A stretch of 12,671 nucleotides of DNA from CAJUOR01 sp964596105 (GTDB lineage Bacteria > Bacillota_I > Bacilli_A > Erysipelotrichales > Coprobacillaceae). The translations under genes were made by a program, and so were the position numbers. The number at the start of each line of letters is the position of its first letter. Within the stretch, counting starts at the first letter, position 1. The stretch lies in assembly GCA_964596105.1 (NCBI GenBank), contig CAZQRT010000040.1, forward strand, positions 1 to 12,671, given 5' to 3'. The notes beneath the pieces were generated by a model, which was not told where the DNA came from, did no database searches, and saw nothing but the letters and a program-made list of their open reading frames with translations. This document shows, piece after piece, positions 6,839-12,671 of this stretch.

Positions 6839-7596
6839 ATGAAGTAGTTCAGGCGAAAGGTGTCAATAAAATCTACGGCATGCGCAAAGAATTTCAGGTG
6901 CAGGCGCTCTTTGATATCGATTTAACAATCTCTTCCGGCGATTATGTCTGTGTCATGGGGCCGTCGGGGGCCGGAAAGTCAACGCTTTTAAATGTGCTGA
7001 CCACGATTGACGCCCCGACCTCGGGAAGCGTGGAAATCGCCGGCCAGAAGGTGACGAGGATGACCGAGGCGCAGATTTGCGCTTTCCGCTATCAGCATCT
7101 CGGCTTTATTTTCCAGGAGTTTAACCTCATCGAAGCCCTGCCCATATACGAAAACATCGCGGTGCCTTTAACGATGGCCGGGGTGCCTTCAAAAACGATC
7201 CAGGAGCGGGTGACAGACATCGCCGGACAGCTCGGGCTGACGAATCAGTTAAACAAGTATCCGCCGGAGTGTTCGGGCGGCCAGCGGCAGCGCGCCGCGA
7301 TCGCCCGCGCCCTGATCACGCAGCCGGAGCTGATCGTGGCCGATGAGCCGACGGGAAATCTCGATTCGCAGAATTCCCATGACGTCATGACCATTTTTTC
7401 CCGTTTGAACGCGGCGGGGGTGACGATTTTAATGGTCACCCACGACGCCATGATCGCCAGTTACTCCAGCCGGCTGGTGTACATCAGTGACGGGCGCATC
7501 ACGAAAACGATCACGCGCGGGGATTTAAGTCAGAACGCTTATTTTGATGAGATCGTCGCCGTGAACGCGCAAAGCCGCAAGGATGTTATGGCCTGA
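6835..7596 (+). CDS. ABC transporter ATP-binding protein (LolD/MacB/BceA type)
   Basis: This is a complete 253-residue nucleotide-binding domain. It has Walker A GPSGAGKST at 42-50, Q-loop Q94, signature SGGQRQR at 147-153, Walker B LIVADE with D170 and E171, a D-loop GNLD, and H-loop H203. The residue before the signature SGGQ is Cys rather than the usual Leu, a mild variation. The family powers FtsX-like permeases that export or extract lipids, lipoproteins or peptides instead of importing solutes. The ATG shares an ATGA overlap with the permease stop codon, so the two are translationally coupled and form one transporter. About 50 C-terminal residues follow the H-loop, which is normal for the group. 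Confidence 0.95.
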   Translation: MNEVVQAKGVNKIYGMRKEFQVQALFDIDLTISSGDYVCVMGPSGAGKSTLLNVLTTIDAPTSGSVEIAGQKVTRMTEAQICAFRYQHLGFIFQEFNLIEALPIYENIAVPLTMAGVPSKTIQERVTDIAGQLGLTNQLNKYPPECSGGQRQRAAIARALITQPELIVADEPTGNLDSQNSHDVMTIFSRLNAAGVTILMVTHDAMIASYSSRLVYISDGRITKTITRGDLSQNAYFDEIVAVNAQSRKDVMA

Positions 7597-7622
7597 AAAA
7601 AACCGCATCATCATGATGCGGT
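7596..7622 (-). terminator. Terminator of the oxidoreductase/HAD operon, at a convergent junction
   Basis: A 9-bp stem (7602-7610 with 7614-7622) has a three-base loop. Read on the minus strand, the hairpin is followed by seven T (7602-7596), so it is strong in that direction. Read rightward, it is followed by the weaker tail ATTGTTTTCTTT and may also end the ABC operon. The loop itself (7611-7613) is the TGA stop codon of the HAD gene. Confidence 0.85.
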
Positions 7623-8273
7623 ATTGTTTTCTTTCAGATAAGTGATGACCTCGTTGAGGTCTTTGAGAATTTTCGTCGCTTTTTCGGCATATTCCGGTTC
7701 CGGATATTTCATGTCCGGGATGCACAGGACCGGGATATGAGCCCGCCAGGAGGCCAGGATGCCGCTCTCGGAGTCTTCCAGCACGAGGGCTTCTTCCGGG
7801 GTGACAGCAAGTTTCTCGCAGGCTTTTAAGAACACTTCGGGATCCGGTTTGCCTTTGCTTACCTCATCGCCGCAGATGGAATCATCAAATAGGTTCGTGA
7901 TATGGGCAAGGTCTAAAATATGATCCACGCGGTCGCGGTTGGATGAGGTCGCCACGATCGTCAAATAGTTGTTTTCCTTTAAATAAGACAGAAGCTCCAA
8001 TAGTCCCGGTTTGAGGGGAACGCCTTCGGTTTCAAAGAGATCCGCCATGTACTGATGGACCTGGCCGATGACGGTTTCAATCGGGAAGTCCTCACCGTAA
8101 ACCTCATGGAAGCGCTGATAGATGCCGGGGACGGGTTTGCCTAAGAGACTCACATAAAAGGTCTCGTCAATGGTCAGACCCATGTCGCCCATGATGTTCT
8201 GATAACCCTGGAAGGTGACATGCTCGCTGTCGATCATGAGACCGTCCATATCGAAGATAATCGCTTTAATCAT
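7611..8273 (-). CDS. HAD superfamily hydrolase, beta-phosphoglucomutase-like
   Basis: This is a 220-residue HAD enzyme with all four motifs: D8-M-D10-G (nucleophile and acid/base), T109/S110 in VATSS, K142 in SKGKPDP, and E166-D167 in LEDSESG. A helical cap domain inserts after motif I (about residues 17-85), as in the beta-phosphoglucomutase/phosphatase-like subgroup. These enzymes dephosphorylate or isomerise sugar phosphates. The sequence does not say which, since phosphatases and mutases of this subgroup look alike. The start ATG overlaps the oxidoreductase stop codon by four bases (8270-8273), so the two genes are translationally coupled and may act on the same sugar or polyol. The gene ends inside the terminator hairpin. 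Confidence 0.9.
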   Translation of the reverse strand: MIKAIIFDMDGLMIDSEHVTFQGYQNIMGDMGLTIDETFYVSLLGKPVPGIYQRFHEVYGEDFPIETVIGQVHQYMADLFETEGVPLKPGLLELLSYLKENNYLTIVATSSNRDRVDHILDLAHITNLFDDSICGDEVSKGKPDPEVFLKACEKLAVTPEEALVLEDSESGILASWRAHIPVLCIPDMKYPEPEYAEKATKILKDLNEVITYLKENNTAS

Positions 8274-9280
8274 AACTTTTTACCAAACCTTTCCAGTATA
8301 TTCATCACGGCCAGGGTCTGTTCCGGCTTGACGACGCGCGGGGCGCCCTGTTTAAGGTGAGCGTAGATGGCGTCGTAGACACGGCCGTAATCGCCTTTTT
8401 CAGAAACGACTTTTTCTTCATGATAAACGCCGTCATCATCCATGTAGGTCAGGGTCCCGTAGTGCTGGGGCAGATCGATGCCGAAGTCGGGATGATCAGG
8501 CATATAGAATAGCTTCAGATGCTCTTCCTGGCGGTCTTTGCCGGCTTTTTCAAACATGCCTTTCTGGCCGTAGACGACAAAGCTCGGGCGCGGTTTGATG
8601 CGGAAGTAGCTGGAGCGCACGGCGACTTTAAAGGAGTTGTAATCAAGGTCGAGATCAAAGTAATCGTTCAAACGCCCTTTACCCAGCAGGGAGCGGACCG
8701 AACCGGTGACATCTTGGGGGATGCCAAAATAAGAAATGACCTGATCGAGGGTATGACAGCCGTGCCCGTAAAGCATGCCCTGGGTATAGGAGGCGCTTTG
8801 CACGGATTGCGGCACTTCGGGCCGGAAGTAGTCAAAGCTCATCTCGATTTCGATTAAGTCTCCCAGTTTGCCTGATGCGATCACCTTCTGCACGGTGAGG
8901 AAGTCGCTGTCGTAGCGGCGGTTCTGATAGCATTCCGCGAATAGATTTTCGGCTTTGGCTTTCGCGAAGATTTCCTCGGCCTGGGCGACGGTATCGGTAA
9001 AAGGTTTCTCGACGAGCACGTTTTTATGATGATTCAGCGCCATCATGGCGTATTCGTAATGCATGACCGGGGTGCAGACGACGATTAGCTCAATGTCAGG
9101 ATCGTTTAAAATGCTGTCCAGGTCAGCGGTGTAATGAATACCGGGGATGCGCGGCCATTTGATGACATCGGGATGGCGGTCATAGATCGCTTTGACTTTG
9201 ATGTTTTCGCGCTGTCTGACAAAGGGCAGATGGTAGCGGTTGGCGCTTTTGCCGTTGCCAATATATCCAATGGTAAGCAT
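8270..9280 (-). CDS. Gfo/Idh/MocA family oxidoreductase
   Basis: This 336-residue NAD(P)-dependent dehydrogenase has a Rossmann domain at the N-terminus, with the dinucleotide loop GYIGNGKSANRYHLP from residue 5. The conserved E91-K92-P93 (EKPFTDT) and a C-terminal substrate domain follow. H176 and D179 in GHGCHTLDQ fill the usual catalytic GxHxxD position. The stretch NRRYDSDF (120-127) suggests the branch that includes E. coli YdgJ/YhhX and Bacillus inositol dehydrogenases, so a sugar or cyclic polyol substrate is likely but not identified. The start is set by AAGGAGG at 9297-9291, ten bases before the ATG. It is the first gene of a two-gene unit with the HAD enzyme and diverges from dusB. 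I could not assign a convincing promoter in the 82-base gap. Confidence 0.92.
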   Translation of the reverse strand: MLTIGYIGNGKSANRYHLPFVRQRENIKVKAIYDRHPDVIKWPRIPGIHYTADLDSILNDPDIELIVVCTPVMHYEYAMMALNHHKNVLVEKPFTDTVAQAEEIFAKAKAENLFAECYQNRRYDSDFLTVQKVIASGKLGDLIEIEMSFDYFRPEVPQSVQSASYTQGMLYGHGCHTLDQVISYFGIPQDVTGSVRSLLGKGRLNDYFDLDLDYNSFKVAVRSSYFRIKPRPSFVVYGQKGMFEKAGKDRQEEHLKLFYMPDHPDFGIDLPQHYGTLTYMDDDGVYHEEKVVSEKGDYGRVYDAIYAHLKQGAPRVVKPEQTLAVMNILERFGKKL

Positions 9281-9362
9281 CGTTGTGTTTCCTCCTTGTC
9301 TCTATTTTATCGCTTTTCATGGGAAAATAAAAGGAATTGTTCATATTCGGGGAGATGATGAT

Positions 9363-10358
9363 ATGCTTAAAATCGGTCAGATCCGGCTGTCCAGTCCGGT
9401 GGTGATGGGGCCTATGGCGGGGGTGACGAACTGCGCTTTTCGTTTGATGGCGAAGCGTTTCGGGGCCGGTTTGTGTGTCTCCGAGATGATCAGTGACAAG
9501 GCGATCTGCTACGGCAATCAGAAAACCCTGGCGATGCTCGCGGTATTAGAAGAGGAAAGGCCGGTCGCGCTTCAGCTTTTCGGATCGGATGCGGTCACGA
9601 TGGCGCAGGCCGCCCGCTATATCGAGGCGCATACTAAAGCGGATATCATCGATATCAACATGGGCTGTCCGGTCACGAAGGTCGTGAAGACCGGGGCGGG
9701 GAGCAGACTCATGCTTGAACCGGACAAGGTTTATGAAATCACGAAAGCGGTTGTTTCGGCGGTGCGTCTCCCGGTGACGGTGAAGATCCGTGCCGGGTTT
9801 GACCATGAGCATATGAACGCGGTAGAGATCGCCGGGATTGTGGAAAAAGCCGGGGCTTCGGCTATTACGGTGCACGGGCGCACAAAAACGCAGATGTATG
9901 AGGGAAAGGCGGACTGGAATATCATCGCCGCTGTGAAGAAGGCCGTCAGTATTCCCGTCATTGGTAACGGCGATATCACGAGCCCCGAGGATGCCGGAAG
10001 GATGATCGATGAGACCGGGGCGGATGGTGTCATGGTCGCCCGGGCGGCGCTGGGCAATCCGTGGCTGTTAAAGCGGATCGCCGTCTATCTGGAAAGCGGG
10101 GAGCTTTTAGATGAGCCGGGTTATGAGGAGAGGATCGCCTTGTGCAAAGAGCACGGTCAGAGTTTGACGGCGCTGATGCCGGAAAAGCCGGCGGCCGCCA
10201 TTATGCGGGGGCTGGCGCCGTGGTATTTGAAGGGTCTTCCCAACAGTGCCAGAGTGAAAAATGCTTTGACAAAGATAGAGAGTTTAGCTGATATGAACCG
10301 GATTCTCGACGATTATCTTGGCAAGCTAGGGGAAACGGGGTATAATACAGCCGATTAA
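9363..10358 (+). CDS. dusB: tRNA-dihydrouridine synthase
   Basis: The protein has 331 residues and a complete Dus fold. The N-terminal FMN-binding barrel starts with SSPVVMGPMAGVTNCAFR (10-27). The catalytic C102 sits in NMGCP, K141 in KIR, HGRT at 171-174, GNGDI at 201-205 and ARAALGNPW at 227-234 bind FMN or phosphate. A helical tRNA-binding tail follows. The enzyme reduces uridine to dihydrouridine in the tRNA D-loop using FMN and NADPH. The frame is open back to 9240, but that region lies over the divergent oxidoreductase gene. GGGGAG at 9349-9354 sits eight bases before the ATG at 9363, which fixes the start. The gene is followed 20 bases later by lysS, a neighbour pair also found in Bacillus. 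The DusB subtype is assigned from motif pattern and context. Confidence 0.94.
   Translation: MLKIGQIRLSSPVVMGPMAGVTNCAFRLMAKRFGAGLCVSEMISDKAICYGNQKTLAMLAVLEEERPVALQLFGSDAVTMAQAARYIEAHTKADIIDINMGCPVTKVVKTGAGSRLMLEPDKVYEITKAVVSAVRLPVTVKIRAGFDHEHMNAVEIAGIVEKAGASAITVHGRTKTQMYEGKADWNIIAAVKKAVSIPVIGNGDITSPEDAGRMIDETGADGVMVARAALGNPWLLKRIAVYLESGELLDEPGYEERIALCKEHGQSLTALMPEKPAAAIMRGLAPWYLKGLPNSARVKNALTKIESLADMNRILDDYLGKLGETGYNTAD
10318..10346 (+). promoter_or_regulatory. Internal promoter for lysS within the end of dusB
   Basis: TTGGCA (5 of 6) at 10318-10323 and a perfect TATAAT at 10341-10346 have an ideal 17-bp spacer. Both boxes lie within the last codons of dusB. The predicted start near 10353 would give a leader of about 25 bases with the lysS ribosome binding site AAGGAG at 10365-10370. 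Confidence 0.7.
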
Positions 10359-10378
10359 ACAGTCAAGGAGACATAAAA

Positions 10379-11866
10379 ATGGCAAGAGTTTTAACACAGC
10401 AGGAAGAAGTGCGGCGGGAGAAGGCGCAGGCGCTGCGCGACATGGGGATTGATCCTTTTGGACACCGCTATGAGATCACGCATTTTTCCCGCGATTTGAA
10501 GGAGCAGTACGGGCAGTACAGTCATGACCAGCTGGAGGAAATGAATGTGCCGGTGCGTGTGGCCGGGCGCATTATGACCAAGCGCGGCAAGGGCAAGGCC
10601 GGTTTTATGCATATTCAGGACCGCGAGGGGCAGATTCAGATTTATGTGCGTCAGGATAATGTCGGCGCTGATAATTATCAGCTGTTTAGAAAGGCGGACA
10701 TCGGGGATATTGTCGGTATTTCCGGCACGGTTTTTCTCACGAATACCGGGGAGCTTTCGGTCAAGGCGGATCATTATGAGCATCTGGTGAAGGCGCTAAG
10801 GCCTTTGCCGGAGAAGTTTCACGGTTTAAGTGATACCGAGGAGCGCTACAGGCGCCGTTATGTGGATTTGATCATGAATGAGGAGGCGCGCCGCACGGCT
10901 TTTTTACGGCCGAAAATCATCCGCGCCATCCAGCGGTATCTGGATGATCTCGGTTATGTCGAGGTGGAGACGCCGGTTTTGAATCCTATTTTAGGGGGAG
11001 CGGCGGCGCGTCCTTTTATCACCCATCACAATACCCTGGATACTGATTTTTACCTGAGGATCGCCACGGAGCTGAATTTAAAGCGCCTGTTAGTGGGCGG
11101 CATGGACGGGGTTTATGAGATCGGCCGGCTGTTTCGTAATGAGGGCATGGACCGCACGCATAACCCGGAGTTCACGACCCTGGAGGTGTACAAGGCTTTC
11201 AGTGATCTGGCCGGCATGATGGATCTTACCGAGGGGCTGATTTCCAGTGTGGCCATGAAGATCCGCGGCACGTATGAGATCACCTATAAGGGCCACGCGT
11301 TTTCTCTGGCGCCGGGTTTTAAAAGGATGTCTATGACAGAGGCGATCAAAGAAAAGACGGGGATTGATTTCGCCGGGGATATTTCTTTTGAAGAAGCGAA
11401 AGAGTTGGCCCGCGAACATGAGATCGAGGTGGCGGAGCATTTTGGCTATGGTCATATCGTGAACGCGTTTTTTGAAAAGTATGTGGAGGATACGATCATC
11501 GAGCCGACGTTTGTCTACGGTCATCCGATTGAGATCAGTCCGCTGGCGAAGAAGAATCCGGAGGATCCGCGCTTTACCCAGCGTTTTGAGCTGTTTATCT
11601 GCGGCAATGAGTATGCCAATGCCTTTACCGAGCTGAATGATCCGATCGATCAGTATGAGCGGTTTGAGAATCAGCTGAAGGAAAGAGCGCTGGGTAACGA
11701 TGAGGCCAATGAGATGGATATCGATTATGTGGAGGCGCTGGAGTATGGCATGCCGCCGGCCGGGGGCATGGGCATGGGCATTGACCGTCTGGTGATGCTT
11801 TTGACCGGTCAGGAGTCGATTCAGGAGGTTATCCTGTTCCCGCAGATGAAGCCGCGGGGCGTGTAA
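10379..11866 (+). CDS. lysS: Lysyl-tRNA synthetase, class II
   Basis: This is a complete 495-residue class II LysRS, which charges tRNA-Lys. Residues 1-50 are the N-terminal helical extension. Residues about 58-135 are the OB-fold anticodon-binding domain (VRVAGRIMTKRGKGKAGF, then IQDREGQIQIYV). The catalytic domain holds motif 1 around 175-200 (RRTAFLRPKI...VETPVL), motif 2 with R253 in FRNEGMDRTHNPEFTTLE (252-269), and motif 3 GMGMGIDRL with R470. The C-terminus FPQMKPRGV is typical of bacterial LysS. AAGGAG at 10365-10370 is eight bases before the ATG. The gene can be transcribed from its own promoter inside dusB or by read-through. No T-box leader or other riboswitch is visible in the 20-base gap. 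Confidence 0.98.
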   Translation: MARVLTQQEEVRREKAQALRDMGIDPFGHRYEITHFSRDLKEQYGQYSHDQLEEMNVPVRVAGRIMTKRGKGKAGFMHIQDREGQIQIYVRQDNVGADNYQLFRKADIGDIVGISGTVFLTNTGELSVKADHYEHLVKALRPLPEKFHGLSDTEERYRRRYVDLIMNEEARRTAFLRPKIIRAIQRYLDDLGYVEVETPVLNPILGGAAARPFITHHNTLDTDFYLRIATELNLKRLLVGGMDGVYEIGRLFRNEGMDRTHNPEFTTLEVYKAFSDLAGMMDLTEGLISSVAMKIRGTYEITYKGHAFSLAPGFKRMSMTEAIKEKTGIDFAGDISFEEAKELAREHEIEVAEHFGYGHIVNAFFEKYVEDTIIEPTFVYGHPIEISPLAKKNPEDPRFTQRFELFICGNEYANAFTELNDPIDQYERFENQLKERALGNDEANEMDIDYVEALEYGMPPAGGMGMGIDRLVMLLTGQESIQEVILFPQMKPRGV

Positions 11867-11890
11867 AACAGTGCTGAGCACTGTTTTTTT
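11866..11890 (+). terminator. Rho-independent terminator of lysS
   Basis: A 9-bp stem (11866-11874 with 11878-11886) encloses a TGA triloop, and seven T run through 11884-11890. The stem starts on the last base of the lysS stop codon. It ends the dusB-lysS unit before the esterase promoter. Confidence 0.9.
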
Positions 11891-11907
11891 GCGTCTTGAA
11901 AATGTCC

Positions 11908-11921
11908 ATTTCCCGGGAAAT
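11908..11921. promoter_or_regulatory. Perfect 14-bp palindrome, candidate operator of the esterase gene
   Basis: ATTTCCCGGGAAAT reads the same on both strands. It lies four bases upstream of the -10 box of the esterase promoter, exactly where RNA polymerase would span the spacer. A repressor bound here should block transcription. The binding protein is unknown. Confidence 0.5.
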
Positions 11922-11925
11922 AAGG

Positions 11926-11931
11926 TATAAT
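11926..11931 (+). promoter_or_regulatory. -10 box of the esterase gene promoter
   Basis: This is a perfect TATAAT, 24 bases before the GTG start. The -35 region is poor: TGTCCA at 11903-11908 (3 of 6) has a 17-bp spacer, while the better TTGAAA at 11896-11901 is 24 bp away. A weak -35 box next to a palindrome suggests a regulated promoter, which is inference. Confidence 0.6.
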
Positions 11932-11954
11932 ATCAAAAAAGGGGAGGAAAAATA

Positions 11955-12671
11955 GTGGAAGAGTTTTATATGATCAGTGAGGGCATCAAGCTGCACTGCA
12001 AACTGGAACGGGTGGGAAATAAAAAAGAACCCCTGGTGATTATCATTCACGGTTTCACCGGACACATGGAGGAAAGGCATATCATCGCCGTCTCTGAGGC
12101 GCTTTTGAAGATCGGCTTCGCGACGCTGCGGGTGGAGATGTACGGGCACGGCAAGAGCGAGGGAAAATTTGAGGATCACACTTTGTACAAGTGGGTCACG
12201 AACGCGCTCGATGTCATCGATTACGCGAAAACTTTTGATTTTGTTACCGATATTTATTTATGCGGCCATTCTCAAGGGGGCCTGGTGACGATGCTGGCCG
12301 GGGGCATGAAAAATGATGATCTCAAGGCGATTATTCCTTTGTCACCGGGCTGGATGATTCCTGACGGGGCACGGGAAGGACAGCTGTTGGGCATCAATTT
12401 TGATCCTTTGCATATTCCCGAGTTTATAGGCAACGGATTCCTTCGCCTGAACGGCAATTACGCGCGGGTCGCGCAGACGATCCATGTTGAGGAAGAGATC
12501 AAACGGTTCACGAAACCGGTTTTGATTGTCCAGGGCGACGCGGATGAGGCGGTGCCTCTGTCTTACGCGAAAAAAGCGGCTGAGCTGTATGAGAACGCGA
12601 AGCTTGTCATCATCCCCGGGGATACCCACTGCTATGATCATCATCTGGATCAGGTTGTGGCGGCTGTGCAA
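11955..12671 (+). CDS. Alpha/beta hydrolase, Est1E-like cinnamoyl/feruloyl esterase (3' end cut by window)
   Basis: The first 239 codons are present and the frame is still open at the window edge. It starts with GTG at 11955, set by GGGGAGG at 11941-11947 seven bases upstream. The oxyanion-hole segment is IHGFTGH (31-37). The nucleophile elbow is GHSQG with S106. D197 in GDADEAVP and H225 in PGDTHCYDHH complete the likely catalytic triad. As I recall it, the sequence aligns through its whole length with Est1E of Butyrivibrio proteoclasticus, including RHI-AV, MYGHGKS-GKFEDHTL, DFVTDIY and NYARVAQTI-like blocks and triad spacing. That enzyme, about 250 residues, releases ferulic and related acids from plant cell walls, so only about ten residues should be missing here. 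No signal peptide is seen, so the enzyme is probably cytosolic. The exact substrate is inferred. Confidence 0.9.
   Translation, partial: MEEFYMISEGIKLHCKLERVGNKKEPLVIIIHGFTGHMEERHIIAVSEALLKIGFATLRVEMYGHGKSEGKFEDHTLYKWVTNALDVIDYAKTFDFVTDIYLCGHSQGGLVTMLAGGMKNDDLKAIIPLSPGWMIPDGAREGQLLGINFDPLHIPEFIGNGFLRLNGNYARVAQTIHVEEEIKRFTKPVLIVQGDADEAVPLSYAKKAAELYENAKLVIIPGDTHCYDHHLDQVVAAVQ

Noticed and set aside
9240..9362. A 41-residue N-terminal extension of DusB
   Set aside because: It would overlap the divergent oxidoreductase gene, has no family similarity, and the ATG at 9363 has a good ribosome binding site (GGGGAG) eight bases upstream.
9281..9362. Divergent promoters between the oxidoreductase gene and dusB
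   Set aside because: A TAAAAT on the minus strand (9309-9304) would place the start inside the ribosome binding site, and no -35/-10 pair with normal spacing was found for either direction.
10359..10378. A T-box or other leader riboswitch before lysS
   Set aside because: Only 20 bases separate dusB and lysS, and no stem or T-box sequence is present.
11090..11881. A 263-codon open frame on the minus strand
   Set aside because: It is antisense to lysS across conserved catalytic motifs, has a His/Leu/Arg-rich composition without recognisable domains, and reads through the lysS terminator.

Overview
The window looks like ordinary chromosome from a Bacillota (Firmicutes) bacterium, probably a gut anaerobe with roughly 50% GC. 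The grounds are strong AGGAGG-type ribosome binding sites, near-consensus TTGACA/TATAAT promoters, T-tailed hairpin terminators, a tandem FeoA-FeoA-FeoB ferrous iron operon, the dusB-lysS pairing common in this phylum, and a truncated gene that closely resembles the Est1E-type cinnamoyl/feruloyl esterase of rumen Butyrivibrio. An Erysipelotrichia-like origin is possible, but the sequence alone does not prove it. I see no rRNA, tRNA, CRISPR array, insertion sequence or phage gene.

Layout, left to right. (1) 132-1946: a membrane-anchored glycerophosphodiester phosphodiesterase with its own promoter and terminator. (2) 2031-4852: a feo operon made of two small FeoA proteins, FeoB, and a 47-residue FeoB-associated Cys-rich membrane protein that overlaps the end of feoB. 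Three copies of one inverted repeat (RTTAG-N6-CTAAC) sit upstream of the promoter, just after the transcription start, and directly before feoB. (3) 4851-5486, minus strand: an AlkZ-related protein of unknown role, convergent with feo and divergent from the next operon. (4) 5521-7596: a two-gene ABC transporter operon, a compact 10-TM FtsX/BceB-like permease with a LolD/BceA-like ATPase. (5) 7611-9280, minus strand: a Gfo/Idh/MocA oxidoreductase translationally coupled to a HAD (beta-phosphoglucomutase-like) phosphatase. (6) 9363-11890: dusB, then lysS, which has a good promoter of its own inside the end of dusB. (7) 11908-12671: an Est1E-like alpha/beta hydrolase that runs off the right edge, with a perfect 14-bp palindrome in its promoter region.

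Most of the genes are recognisable and conventional. The signals that gene families do not explain are regulatory: the triple feo operator, the palindrome before the esterase, two convergent junctions that reuse almost the same 15-bp hairpin core with stop codons inside the hairpins, the internal lysS promoter, and a change along the window from C-rich to G-rich coding strands. The ABC permease also lacks the large extracellular domain of classical BceB proteins. I found no convincing new defence or mobile system.
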